Of a DNA stretch of 64,000 nt, positions 10,535 through 24,200 are shown in pieces (within the stretch, counting starts at the first letter, position 1; every line of letters begins with the position of its first letter). This DNA comes from Monosporascus cannonballus (lineage: Eukaryota > Ascomycota > Sordariomycetes > Xylariales). The translations under genes and the position numbers were made by a program. The DNA is taken from assembly GCA_004154925.1 (NCBI GenBank), contig QJNS01000167.1:1-64000 (forward strand), written 5' to 3'. The notes beneath the pieces were generated by a model. That model did not search any database and was not told the origin of the DNA. It saw nothing but the letters and a program-made list of their open reading frames with translations.

Positions 10535-12880
10535 ATAATCCTTTTTTTAAAGTAATTATCCTTAATTACATAAAAGAAAAAGAAAAAAATATAAATACTT
10601 TTTCCCGGATTCAAATCTTAATTAGTTGATAGCGTATTAGGTATCATAAAACGTCGTGGCGTTAATATGACGTACGCGCCGTATAGCTAAGATAAGGTTA
10701 TATTAGTGGCTGGATGGCGGAGTACTGTACAGAAAATGCATAACGCTAATTCCGATACGGAAGTGGTAATATTGTTATACGGGATATTATTGGCCCGATT
10801 AGATTTTGCCATATACTCGCCTTTTCGTTTTTCGTTTTATAATTTTTTTTCATTATTATAACGATATTTTTCCGACCTTATATTATTTACGTAACGCTCG
10901 TTTATGCGAAACGGCTATGCATAATTTATTTTAGATATATTGTTTTAGTTATAATCCCGATATTAATAAAATACTTTTTTTCGATTATCGTTTTATATCC
11001 GGCGTAATAATAAAATATGTGCTTTATATTAAATGCCGAAAAATTTATTAATTAATAAATTATATACATTATAGTATTAATATTACGTTTACGGGATATT
11101 ATTATTATATTAATTTTTCGATATATAATTAGCAGAAAATATTTAAATTAATTTTTTAAAGTTAGATATTTTTTTTATTAGATGGATTTTTACTTCGACG
11201 TTAATTGTAATAATAACGATAAGCCGATTTTCAACGACGACGGCAACAAAACGTACTCGTATTTTAACGGTTTTTGTCAAAAGTTTTACAAAGCGATATT
11301 CCGATTTTGTATTATTTTCGAAACGGCCGAAAAAACTTATTATATTACGTTCGGTATAAGGGATGCGAAAGAAAATATTATCCTTTAATTACAATTACGC
11401 TTTTAATATTATTTATAAAAAAGCAAAATCGATTATTGCGCGGAAGTCGCCGCTCGACAGACCTTAATATAAATTTATAATCCTTATTTTACGGATAATG
11501 CCGTAAATATACAAAAATGCATATTCTGTAATAACATAATATTGATTTTGCGATAATAAAATAACGCCTCGATCGCCGCCTAAAAAAACGATCGAATATT
11601 ACTTAATTATTAATAATAAAAAATACCAATTAAAAATATTAATTAAACGCGTTCTTTGTAATAAAATATATATTATTATTATTATAATTTTAGGTTTTAG
11701 TTAGGCGGACGTCGATATCGTAAAGTTTTTTTTGCCTTTTAATAACTTTTAATCGTTTTATTATTATCGTAGCGCTATATTTCTTTTAGAGGTTAAATAT
11801 TTCCATATTACGTAATTATTATAATAATATACCGTTATTTAGCTGCCGGTTTTCGTAATTCGGTTATTTATAACGTTAATAAAAATAATACTTATTTTTA
11901 TTAATTTTAATATAATATAAATTTTATCGTAATATTATTACGGCGTCGGCTTAATAAAATATTTTTTTCTTTTTTGTATATATTTTACGTTTTCCTTTGT
12001 TATTATATTAATAATATTTGGTATTAATCGGATAACTCAAATTTATTAGAATTATTTTTACAAAATTTAACTATGTTAAAATTATGTTTTTTAAAATTTA
12101 TAACTGGTTCCTAAATAAAACGATATAATTCCGGTTATTTAACCTTATATTAAAAGCTATATTTAATATTTTTAAAACTTAAAATTTTTTTAAAATGTTA
12201 TTTAACTATTTTATATCGTCCGTATTCGTAACAATAATGTTTTCGGCCTAAATATCATATTTCTCGTTTATTATCTTTTGCCTTAAAAACTTGGTTTATA
12301 ACGTTAAATTAAGAAAATATAAAAAATTAAAAATAACTTATATTATATCGGTAGTTTTACGGTTACGGTACGAAAATATACTTTGGTAATAGCAAAAGAG
12401 CTTATTTATTTATTTTTAAATTTATTATTAAGCTGTTTTGATTTTATACGATGTATATTAACTTAAACCTATTTTCATTTTGCGAACGAACCGGTATTAT
12501 TACGGTATTAATTAACCTGTTTTACGTACCGGTTTTACGTTTTTGCTATTAATACTTTAACCTTTTTTAAGATTTGTTCCAGTTTATCCGCGTAGTTTAT
12601 CGTTTTGGTATACCTTTTTTATTATATAAACGTTTTGAGAATTTCGAAATGTCGTTACGATTCCGTACTTATAATAAGGTGGAAGCCATAATTAGCAAGA
12701 AATAACAAAATGCTAATAATTTTGAATACGTAATTATTATTAGCAAATTCGATTAAAGGAAACTAATTTAACTAATCGTTTTAATAAAATAAATAATAAT
12801 TTTGCAAATATTACTTTATTACTATATTAACGATTTTCGTTTAATTATTAATTTAGCTTTTTTTTAAAAAATTAAACTAA
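10535..12880 (-). other. Long 3' region of element II with no identified domain
   Basis: About 2.3 kb separate the integrase core from the 3' LTR. The C-terminal part of integrase must lie at its right end. Between about 11180 and 11390 both strands stay open: a 68-codon plus-strand frame (11182-11388) and a minus-strand frame without stops. I recognise neither. The plus-strand frame lacks the cysteine pattern of the antisense gene in elements I, III and V. It may be an extra element gene, or an AT-rich coincidence. Confidence 0.35.
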
Positions 12881-12881
12881 A

Positions 12882-15410
12882 TTATATATCGCAATTCGCT
12901 ATAATTATAACTAGAATACCGTATAGGCGGTATATATTAAAAAGAAATCCGTCGGCAAGAGTAATTACGGATATGTTAGTAACGGCGATAAAATAATATA
13001 TTTTCGTAAATTTATAAATTATTATAAAAATATATTCGTAAATATATTCGAATTTCTTATAAAAAGAAAAAAAAAACCGACGTACTTTATAAAAATATCG
13101 TTTCATAAGCGAAATAAAATACATAAAAAATGGAAAAAGTTCGTTACTGAAATTTTAAACGCTTTAATACAGTAATAAAAATAATAACCTTATATAAACG
13201 TAATTAATAATAATCTTATTATAATAAGTAATATATTTTAAAGTATTTTAAATAACCCGTAAACGTTATATCACAATTACGGTATAATATTTGTTTTTTA
13301 AAGCCTTATTACTTGGTATAAATAATTTCTTTTTAATATAAATACGTCGTTATATTGTTTTATAATCGGTTTTCATAATTTAAGCATTTTATAGATATTT
13401 AGTTTAAACCGTTTACAAATTAAGTTGACTAATATCGTCAAAATATCGTTAATTAGTATAGACGATTTGTAAACGTTATTAATTAATATATTTATTAGCT
13501 AAATAACGTTTATAACGTATGTTTTAAAAAAACCTTTATATTATTTAAATAAAAATATTATTCGATATCGGTACATTATCTTATCGTTAATCGTATTATG
13601 GCGATCCGTAAGTTAAATACCGGGCTAAGGTAATAACGCGTTCAAAATTATAGCTTTTTTCCTGGTTTATGTATTATTTAAAACCGGAAATCGCTAAAAG
13701 AAATTTAAATTAACGTATTTAACTTTAATTTAAAAACTTTATAATACAAAATATTATAAGTTTTTATAATCCATAATAATTTATATGGGTTTTTCGAGTC
13801 CTTATAATTTCGGACGCCATTTTTCGAAAACTTTAATAATAATTAATAATTTATTATTATAAATCTTATAATTATATTTTCCTAAGTTAAATTTTATTAG
13901 GAAAAGACGATAAGCCGTAAAACGCCTAATATATCGTATTGCGAAAATATTGTTTTCAATACTTTATCGAAAATATTAGTTATCAAAATTATTTTGCGCC
14001 AAAAATCGTAATATAATAAAACTGATACCGTAAAAAAGGCGTTCTTAAGATATTAAAAGGCCGCCATAACGTCCTTTATTAAAAAGTTTATTTATTTTAC
14101 TTTACTTATTAAAATAATTAAGAGCTTTGCGATTAACGAAAAGCTTTTTATAAATCGTCGATAAAAATTTGCGAAACCGAAAAAAGTTATAATTTTCGTA
14201 ACTTTTTAGGAATATTTTATTACTAAATAATTTTAACTTTTTTAGGGTTTATAATAATATTATCGTTAAAGATTATTAAGCTGAAATAACGTATTTTCGT
14301 TATGTTAAATTCGTATTTCCGGATATTAATTATTAATTTTACGTTTACGAAATATCGGACTATTTTACGTATATAACCTTTGTATTTTTTATTATAAAGT
14401 AAAATATCGTTAAAATATATTATAACGAATGTATTTAGAAGGTTTAATAAAATATAATTAATATAATATTAAAATAAATTCGGGACGATTATTATATCGA
14501 AATTTATAATAAAGTATTTAAATAACTTAAATCGGGTTATAAAGGTTATTTTTTATTTATTCTTAAAGGTAATACGTAAACGATTAAAAATTATAACGAT
14601 ATTAAATTTCGTAAATACCTACATCGAATAAAAAATATTTAAGATTTTCCGAATTAAAGAAATAAAGTAACGATTTTTTACCGTAACGTTATTAAGGCCG
14701 TAATAATTAACGTAAATACGTACCTCGTTATTCGACTTTTTTATATACAAAATAAAGGTTATTAGTAAAGAATTATTAAAACGAATAAAACTTTTTTTAA
14801 ATAATTATCGATATATTTTCGTACTGCTAATAATTTATTAAGGGATATAAATTTTACGTAATTATACCGTAACGTGCAGTTTAAGAGTAATTTAATCTTA
14901 TAATCGAAAAGTTGATACGGTAATAAGGAATCGGTGTTACGAAAAACGAATATCTTTACCACGTTATAATACTTAGATAATAACTTTTTCAAAATTTCGG
15001 TTATCGTTATTAATAATTTGCTGTCGAAATAGTTTTATATATCTTTTTCAGTTATATAATATAATGAGGGCGCCTTAATTATTTAATTATAAAAATCCTG
15101 TAATTTAAAAAAAAATAATATCCGGATCGATATTATCGTTTAAAATAAAAATATTATACAAAATTATAGTAATCGTTAATAATATTGCTGTATTTATAAA
15201 TAATAACTGGAAAAATAAAATAACGATTTTGCGTAATAAATTTATAAAAATAAAAATTTTAATTAAAGATATAAAATCTATTATTACGTTTTTTACGTCA
15301 CAAAGCGTTAAAAAATTAATAACGTAAAATAATTGTACTGTTATAAATATAACGTTAAAATAAAGTAAAAAAATAAAAAGAATAAAGAGTAATTTCGCCG
15401 AATGCAAAAA
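12882..15410 (-). pseudogene. pol relic of element II: protease, RT and integrase
   Basis: Read on the minus strand. The protease region is at about 15300-15250, where an Asp-Ser-Gly-Ala box is expected and IIDFIS remains. The N-terminal part of reverse transcriptase at 14992-14762 is open and well preserved, with blocks such as FDYKIKLLLNC and AVRKYIDNYLKK that match the conserved start of Gypsy RT. The catalytic box reads YFND at 14417-14406 within VIIYFNDILLY, so its first Asp is lost. The integrase core is at 13124-12882, with ISVITLADGFLFNIYRLYG. Frame changes and stops separate the blocks. RNase H is assumed to lie between RT and integrase but was not read out. Confidence 0.78.
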
Positions 15411-17508
15411 GATTAGAAGTTCCGATACCGTTTCGTTATTTATATGTATTATTTTTGCCGTTTAATCGATTAACGAATTATATTTCCGAAATTAAAGTAA
15501 CTCGAAAATAACGTTAGGACCGTTTAAAGGTTATCGGTAAAAAATAAGGTTTTCCGTAACGGAATCTATACGGAATCGTATTGTATAAGCCGTCGTAATC
15601 GAACCCGCTATAATTTTATTTATTAATTTAAATTAATAGGGTTAAAAAATTAGATAATAAAGGATATTATTTTAATACGTAAAATTATTATTAATAAATC
15701 TTATAAATAAATATCCGTAATTTATTATAGATCGTATTAGTAATATTACGCCGTTATTAAATTATAAATAAAATAAAACGGAAACAAATATATTAAAACT
15801 TATAAAACATATATATAAATTTAATTTATTGTTATTTTAATAATTTAATAAGTATTTGTAATTGCAATTTATGTTAAAAATTGAGTATTTTTTTATTACG
15901 CTGTATTAGTATTCGGCTATAACGCTATAAGTATTACGTTAATTGTTATAAATTACGGGCGCCGATTAGGGTATATATAAATATAATATTTTTTTTTCTG
16001 TAATATATATAAAAATTTAGCTTATGCCGGCGTAATTTTTTTTAATTAAAGGGGGGCGTGGCCCGGTAACTTTAATTATTACTGCATCCAGTTATATAAG
16101 TTTGGGCTCGGAAGGCGCCGGAACGTTCGGCAAACGTTATGGTACCGTTTTATTAGCGGTTTGGCTTTTGGCCATACGTTTGCGAAAGGTCCGATTTGCT
16201 ATATTATTAAAAAGGTTTTTAAAAAGCCGTATTTATACTTAATTGTTTTCGAAAGCAAGGTATTATATTTATGGAACGAAAATTTCCTAAAGTACTCCAC
16301 TAATTTTTTATTATAATGCGATAATACGTAAAGTGGGCTGTTACCGACTTTAATCGGCCAAACGTATAAAGCTGCCGATAAAATCGGCAAATATTATTAA
16401 GCTTTATTTCAACGTTTAAAATTTTTATAAACCTTAGTTAATATATTAATAATAATATAAATTTAATTTAGGAAAAAAATATATTGTTTATATTTTGTTA
16501 TTTTTACAAATACGTTTCGGGATTTATAAGTTATATTATTATATTATTAACTTTATTACGTATACTTAAATAAATATTACCTTAAAGCCGTTAAATTATA
16601 TATATAATACGGTTTATAACCTAAAAATAAATATTTTAATTAATTATAAATTTTAGGCATATTAAAGAATATTAATTAATATATTTTTTCTGACGGATTA
16701 TCGTAATTTTAGCGTTATTTTTCAATATAAACGGCCTTACATTATAAAAATAATAATTATCTGTTATTTCGAAAAAAGTATATTATGGGTCCGTTAAAGG
16801 TTAAGTAATACCGGGTTATAAAATTATTTTAAATAAAATATTAACGAATAATATTAATATATTCTTTATCGCCGTAATTCGTTATAATGACCGTTTTGCG
16901 GTAATTAAGCGTTTTCGTAAGTAAAAAGTTTTAATGACAGATTATTTTTTTATCGTAATAATTATTTTATAGCTATAAAATGCTTACGAAATTAATTTTT
17001 TTTAGTTATAATTTAATTTGTAGTAATTAGGCGGTTATAAAGCCGGTACTTTTTATATTATAATTACTTAATTATTTATATTAATTAGTTTGTATTCGTA
17101 AATTATTTTTTAATTTAAAAATTATTATATTTTAAATATTAATAAAGGTTTTTAAAATTTACGAAAGTATATTTAAGTATTTTTAAGAGTATTCGTATTA
17201 TTCGAAAAAACGTCCTAACGATATAAAATTGTAAGTAAATTACGTTATAGCGGTAATTAAGTAAAGGAATTCCTAAAAGAATATTTTGGAATTCGTAAAT
17301 TAATAAAATAACGTTACGTTATTATTTTGTTTATATTTAAAGGCAGGCGTATTAGTACCTATATTATCTTTTTTAGGGGTCGGGATATCGAGGGATATTA
17401 TAGCGAGATGGCTACGTAATAGCGGCGGACCTAGAGCGCGGTATAAGCGGTATTATAACAAGGTTATGTAAATTGCTATAAAGTTTTTTTTTTGAAAGTA
17501 CAACAAAT
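15411..17508 (-). pseudogene. 5' (gag) region of element II, poorly readable
   Basis: This is the gag side of element II. At 16040-16400 the GC content rises and CpA/TpG survive. A minus-strand frame at 16390-16199 (63 codons, beginning MPILSAALYVWPIKVG) is open but matches no gag block that I know. A second minus frame across 16210-16050 is also mostly open. No zinc knuckle was found. The assignment rests only on its position between the 5' LTR and the protease. Confidence 0.4.
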
Positions 17509-17658
17509 TATTACCGCGCTATTTGTCTTTTGGGTTTCTGGAAGATATTCTGTTGTTATACGAGGAAGGAAAAAAAGAGCTATTTAACAAACGCGTAGCG
17601 CTGGGGTATATATAGCGAAACGGCGGCTTAAATAAGCCGCTTTGCTAGTGCTGTAACA
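17509..17658 (-). repeat. 5' LTR of element II
   Basis: 150 bp, partner of 10385-10534, ending ...GCTGTAACA and followed by GTACC (17659-17663). The terminal CA is intact here but mutated to TA in the other LTR. Confidence 0.88.
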
Positions 17659-17663
17659 GTACC

Positions 17664-18840
17664 TAAATTAATTTCGAATTCATAATATAAAATCTAACTA
17701 TTAGTTTTCGAATTAATTCAAACTTAAGAAATCATTTAAATAGAAATAATATTCGTTCCGTTTTTAACGATTAAATTCGTCTTTTAAATGCAAATAATAA
17801 CGAAATTCCAGCTGGTTTTCGGATAAATAGAACCGTTTCGAAAAGAAACTATATATTATTGTTAAAGTATTATCGAATATATGTATAATAACTTTAAACA
17901 AATACGCATTAAGGTTAATTTCGTCTTTTTTAATTATAGCTATAAACTTTGTCTATTGTTTACAGTTTCACAAAACTTTATAATTTACAAAGCCTTTAAT
18001 ATTATGCGAATATTTGTATAAATTATAAAGATTATCGAGAATAACATAAAAATGAATACTTTATAAGCAAATAAAATAGATATTTTAAGTTCGAAAAAAC
18101 TCGTAACGCCTTTTCCCAAAAAATAAATATATAAATATAAATAAACGTAATACAGGGAAATACTTTTGTTTTCCTTTATATAAGATATATTTACGTTCAA
18201 GCTATATTTTCTAGGTTAAGCTAAATATATAGAAAATTATTAAACGATATAATTTGCGCGATAAAACCTATATCCAGTATCTTCGAATACGATAACTGAT
18301 TTATAGTTTTCACGATTAGGTTTTCTTTATAATCGTTAACTTTATAACTAGCTAAAAAATCCTATAATTAAATACGATAAAATCTATATAAACTCGTGTA
18401 ACTATATATTAAACATATCCGCTAAAATATAACGCAGGTTCGTGCTAATTTTATTTATTAAGTTTCGATTTATTCATTTTAAATACTCTTCCTATAATAC
18501 TAGATATTTTTTATTTGAACTATTTAATACAAACTTGCGTAAAATTGTAGTATTCGAAAATACTCGATATAAAGCTATTGTAAACAAAAAGGCTTAATAA
18601 CGTACTATTAAAGAGGAATCGAATTAGGTATTTAGATTTACAGTAAAAATCAAAATTAAAACAAAACTATCCGATTTTAAAACGTTTGAAAAATAATAAT
18701 ACGTAATAATTATAAACCTAATTGTTATATTATACTCTAATCGAACGAGTTAAAGAATATAATTAATATTATTAATAATATATATATATTAAGCAAAAAA
18801 CGAAACGAAAAATAAAAGCGTTAAAACCGATATAAAATTA
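17664..18840 (-). other. AT-rich spacer with an unidentified minus-strand frame
   Basis: This DNA continues across element II from 9356-10384. On the minus strand a frame from about 18015 to a stop at 17764 has only two TGA/TAG interruptions and ends YLSENQLEFRYYLHLKDEF followed by NR. A further minus frame (17985-18200) is hydrophobic and AT-driven. I recognise no family. It may be the 3' part of a decayed gene older than the surrounding insertions. Confidence 0.35.
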
Positions 18841-18845
18841 TATAA

Positions 18846-19210
18846 TGTTATGTTCTAACAACTGCGGCCTTCAGAAACGGTCGCAGCTAAGAAACTAAGA
18901 TAGATCAAGTCACGTAACGGATCACCAATTCACTGGTAATAAGCCAGTGAGCCGGATTACTAACTTATTGATAGTAAACCAGTAAGCCGAACAGGATATA
19001 TACGTTTGGTATTTTTATAATATAAATAATATCAGTTTATAAAATTTACTTGTATTAACCCTTTACCAAAATATCGTTATCTAAAACATTTTTAATATTA
19101 CGAAACGTAATACGTTATTATATTTATTACTTCGATTTTTATAATATTTTTGTTAATATAAACTCGTATAACTTAGATTTAATAATTCGTTAAACAGTAT
19201 AGCCGTTATA
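18846..19210 (+). repeat. 5' LTR of element III
   Basis: 365 bp, from TGTTATGTTC to CCGTTATA. It carries two tandem copies of a roughly 34-bp unit (GGATCACCAATTCACTGG... and GGATTACTAACTTATTGA..., around 18919-18990). The 3' LTR has only one copy. Confidence 0.9.
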
Positions 19211-19319
19211 CATTGCAAATTATTATTTAATAATATTGTTAAATTTTAAGCAATACCCTTTTAGTTAAGATATTAACTAACATCTAGGCACCTTTACGGC
19301 TGCATAATTCTAAGCGAGA

Positions 19320-20500
19320 ATTAAGGAGCGTAAGGAATAAATTTAGCAATTAGTAAATTAAATAGCAATTACTTTAATTCGTATTATCGTAAGAAAGTAT
19401 AAGACACAAAAGCTTTAACCTTATAATAAAAAAAGATTCAAAGTTTTTTTTACTTAAATACGAATATATTTCAGTTTTTACGATTTAAATAAATTCGCAA
19501 ACCGAATTTTCGTTAGAATTATAAGATAACGAAGATGCGACTCTAATCACAATACCAAACGATTAGTAATTCCAAACCTCAATTGGGGTTTGGACACTCT
19601 AATCCACCTTATACGGACTAGCTGTATATATTATCACAATAAGAACCTTTTTTATAAGAGATATTTTAAATTGGTTTAAATTAATTAAAAGAAGTTATTT
19701 AGAAAACGTTAAGGCCGATTAAGAAAAAGTTACTAGGATTTTTTTAATTACGTAAACTTTGAAAATAAATTAAAAGCTAATTTTAAAAACCCAGATAAAG
19801 AACAAACGAGTATATAATAAATCTTAAACTTTTAATAAAAAGAACCTATTTCGAAATATAGCATTACTTTCAAAAACCTTATAGTTAAAGCAAGATAAAC
19901 GGACGATAAAAGCAATAATTTAATCGATATATTTTATAAAAGATTAAAATATAACGTTAAAGATAATATTATTAAGTTTTTAAAATCTACAATCTTAAAC
20001 GGTTATTTACCGAAGTAATTAAGATTAATAATAAACTGTATGAATAACGTATAGAAAAAAAAGAATAAAATATTTTAAAGTCCGAAAGCTAATCGGCCAA
20101 CTAGAAAAAAAAGCGCGATATACTATTTTTATCCTATCGTATAACGCTGGAACCTATGGAACTCGAAACTGTTCAGCTCAAAAACAAAAGTTAAGTTAGA
20201 TATTATAATTATATCAAAATAGAATATTATCAAAGTATTTATAAAACACTCAAAAAATTACGATACAACAATTAGATATCCCTACCAGAAAAATCATTAT
20301 AAGAATAATTTAAAAAATAATATTAAAGTTATTAATATAATCCAGGTCTAATATTAATAAGCGCTATTACGATAAGAACTTTAATAAAGAATGCGAAAAA
20401 TTAACAAGCTACCTTAAAAAGCATTTAAAAAATAGCAAAAAGCTTGCGAAGAATAGTTTAAAAAATATCGAAATAGACGAAAGATATTTGCTTTAAAACC
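19320..20500 (+). pseudogene. gag relic of element III
   Basis: The capsid/nucleocapsid region, recognisable by alignment with elements I and V. The zinc knuckle sits at 20201-20242 and now reads YYNYIKIEYYQSIY. All four zinc ligands of CX2CX4HX4C are tyrosine, each explained by a single transition (TGY to TAY, CAY to TAY). Stops are frequent. The limits are approximate and no start codon can be chosen. Confidence 0.65.
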
Positions 20501-21289
20501 TTTGATCGACATGGCAAAATGTGCGTTATATATTATAAATAACGCTATTATTTATTATATAATAATAATAATAAATGTCTATTCATTAACGTATTAAACA
20601 TAGATATAAATATAAATTCGACTTTTTTTAATTAAACCGGTAATAACAAAATGGATAAATGGTAATATCGACATTTTTAAATTATTATCTCATAAAACGA
20701 TATTAATGAACGAACGACCTTATAGAATCAGCCAAAAGAAAAATAATGTTTATAGAAAATCCTTTTTTCTTTTTACAATTAATATAATTATTAAATTGTA
20801 AAAAGGTTATTTTAACGCACCGAAGAAAGATATTACTAAAAGTTATTACAAACTTTTATTTTTAATTAATGTTTATTATAAACATTGAAGAAAAATAAAT
20901 TGTAAAAAAGAAATTTAAATAGTTTATTTAAGAACTTTATTAATATAGCGATAAATTATATAAGGATTAATAGAACGTTATATACTATGCGAAAAAATAA
21001 TTTATTCAATAGCAAAAGGAATTATAACAAATTTAAAAGTAATTAATCCAACCGAAAAAAATAATACGTCAGCAAAATCAATAAATATAGCAATTCAACG
21101 CATTATATAAAAAATATAAATGAAGTTTAATAAGTTTGAAAAGGAATTTAAAACTGGATTACTTATAAAAAAGCCGTTCAATGATAAAAGTTTAAAGAAT
21201 AAATTAAAATTCTTAAAAAAGGTTTTAAACGCGGTAATAAAATTCGTTAATAATCTTATTACCTTAAATATACGAATAAAAACATATTA

Positions 21290-24200
21290 ATATATCGTAA
21301 TAAGAAATTGCGGAGCTTTAAGGGGAAATTATATTATACTAAACGCAATTAATAAGCTTAGATTATTATAGTAATATAAATTAAAACCTTGTACAGTTCC
21401 GAATGCCGAAAATCAGGATTTCGCTTACGATAACGAATATATTTTACGCGAAATTAATTATTTATTGATATTTATTTACGGACTATACTAAACTATTAAT
21501 GTCGATATCGTTTTATTTAGAAATTACGCTGAGATCTTAATAGAATTATAAATATACCAGTATAAAGCCTTAAATAATGGAAAAGAATAGCTAGGTAAAG
21601 ATCGCTTTGTATTTTATCGATAGGCGAAAAAATGAATATTAAGATTTTAATATTCCATCAAAAATAACGACAAATGCAGGTATAAAAATACGATAAACAC
21701 TTTATTATCTAAAGAGACGAAATATATATAAAAGAATAAGCATTAAAAATATACGATATATTATTATTATTATCAAAATAATGTTTATATAATGATTTAA
21801 CGATTTGAAATACTAACTTTAAAAATTAAAGGATTTAACCAATATGCTATTTTAATATTACAGATATAAGCAGCTTTTCAAAAAGAAACTGGATACGAAA
21901 TTACTAGAATATAGTAAATAGGATTACGAAATAGTTTTTAAGAAAGATTTATCGACAAAGTTTTATCTTATTTATAATCTTAGTGGAAAAGAATTACGTA
22001 TTTTCAGAAAATACTTAAGAGATCGGTTACAAAAAGAATGGATTCGACTTTTTAAATTATTCGTAAACCACCTTGTATTTTTCGTATCTGAAAAAAATAA
22101 AACGCTACGATTTGTAATTAATTTTAAATAATTAAATAACATTACTATTAAAAATCGAATATTATTAGCCTTAATTACGGATATAAAAAACTGGTTTTAT
22201 AATGTTAAACAGTTTATAACATTTAATTGTAAAAATGAATATAACCTTATTAAGAATTAAGAAAAAATACGAATAAAATAATTTTCAAACGAAATACAAA
22301 TTATTTAAGTATTTGATTACGCTAATAGAATTTACGAACGCATTAGCAATTTTTAAATGAATAGTAAATTATATATTACGAAAATACTTTGACGGTTTTG
22401 TTATATATTACCTCGACGATATTCTTATTTATTTGAAAACGGAAGAAATATACGCAAAATATACTTATAAAGTTGTTTCAGTTATATAAAATGCTAAATT
22501 GCTAATTAACACAAAAAAGAAGTTAATTTAATAAACAAAAAGTAGAATATCTGAAACATATTATTATTTCGAAATATATTAGAATAAATCTAAAGTCTTT
22601 ATAGTTATAAAATAGCAAACGCTAATAATAGTTAAAAAAAATATAAGTATTTTTTAGATTTGTTATTTATTCTAAGAAATTTATGAAGAATTTTAGCAAA
22701 ATTATTATATCCCGAATTAATTTTACTAAGAGAAAGAAAGAAGCTTTTATAAATACTATAAATAACAAAAATATATTAGAAAATTAAAAATATGATTTTT
22801 AACGAATTAATATTAATTATATACGATTTAACATATCCCGTTCAATTAAAACCCGATATTTCGAATTACGCATTCAACGTAATAATCGAATAACGGGATA
22901 ATTAAGATAAATTACATTTTACCGCATTTTTGTCGTACGAATTAAAAGGAGTCGAACTTAATTACGTTATTTTAAATAAGGAATTTATGACTATAATTAT
23001 GACATTTCGAAAGCTGAGGCATTTCCTGAAGAGAAATTTGTATCAGGTTAAAGTTTATATAGACTATAAAAATTTTACTTACTTTATTACGATTAAAAAA
23101 CTTATAGAACGATAATTACAATATGCGAAAAAAATAACAAACTTCGACTTCGTTATTATTTATAAAAGGGGCTTAGAAAATAGCAGAGCAAATACCTTAA
23201 ATAAACAACTAGACTTTGAAAAACAATTGGTTAACATCAGCTATATAATTTTTAATATTACCTTAAAAATATCGATGCTTATATTAAATTGTAACAATAT
23301 GAGTTATACTATATGATATATACGAAAAAATTAAAAAATATAATAATAATTTACTAAAGAATCAAAATTCAAAAAATTTAAACGTTTTTGAAAAATATCG
23401 AATGGACCTATTACGCTAGATATATAAGCATTAATTATACGAACATTTAAAAATCTATAAAATCCTAAAACAATTTTAACGTATATAGTTTTATATAAAA
23501 AAAATAAAAACAATAATTTAAAACGTACGACTATAAAATAACCTTTATAATAAAGCTAAAACGTAACGATATAAACTTAATAGAAATTACAATTATTACC
23601 TTTTTTAAAAGAATTATGGAATTCGATTATTATATATTTTATTATTAAATTTCGATTATCCGAAACTCCAGTAACAAAATATATTACGACAGTATTTTCG
23701 TTATCGTTAATCGGTTTACGAAATTTTCTTATTTTTTGTTTTGTTATAAAGATATTAATACAAAATAAATAGTATATATCTTTTTAAAAAACATGCTTAA
23801 TATATACGAATTATTATACGAAATCAACTTAAATTAAGGAATAGCGTTAGGTTTAAAATTATGACAAAATCTTATAGTATAAATCGGTTTAAATCATAAA
23901 TTATTTAATGTATTTAGATTTTAAACAGAAGCCTAAATAAAATAATTAAAGCAAATATTAAAAATATATTTATAATATTTTATTAATTAGGAATAAAATA
24001 ACGGGGTTAAAGAATTATCCATTATCTAAGTCACTTATAACACCAGTAATTACGAAATATTAATATAATTTTAATATATACAAATTTTGAGTTTATATCG
24101 AATATTTACAAACACGTATATGATGAACTTAATAACGTCAAAGTAACTTTTACGTTAAAATAATTAAAATATTTAAATTTAAAAATAAAACCAAAAATTG

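Larger units (their letters stand above)
10385..17658 (-). mobile_element. Element II: Ty3/Gypsy retrotransposon with short LTRs, RIP-inactivated
   Basis: 7274 bp, bounded by 150-bp direct LTRs and the duplication ATACC (10380-10384) / GTACC (17659-17663), which differ by one RIP-type G-to-A change. Coding is on the minus strand, so the 5' LTR is on the right. Protease, reverse transcriptase and integrase blocks occur in Gypsy order. It belongs to a different lineage from I, III and V: shorter LTRs, different RT sequence, and an unusually long 2.3 kb between integrase core and 3' LTR. I did not find a convincing chromodomain. All frames are broken. Confidence 0.88.

Noticed and set aside
10600..10660. 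tRNA-like words in the 3' region of element II (TTCAAATC-type loop)
   Set aside because: The arms do not pair into a cloverleaf on either strand.
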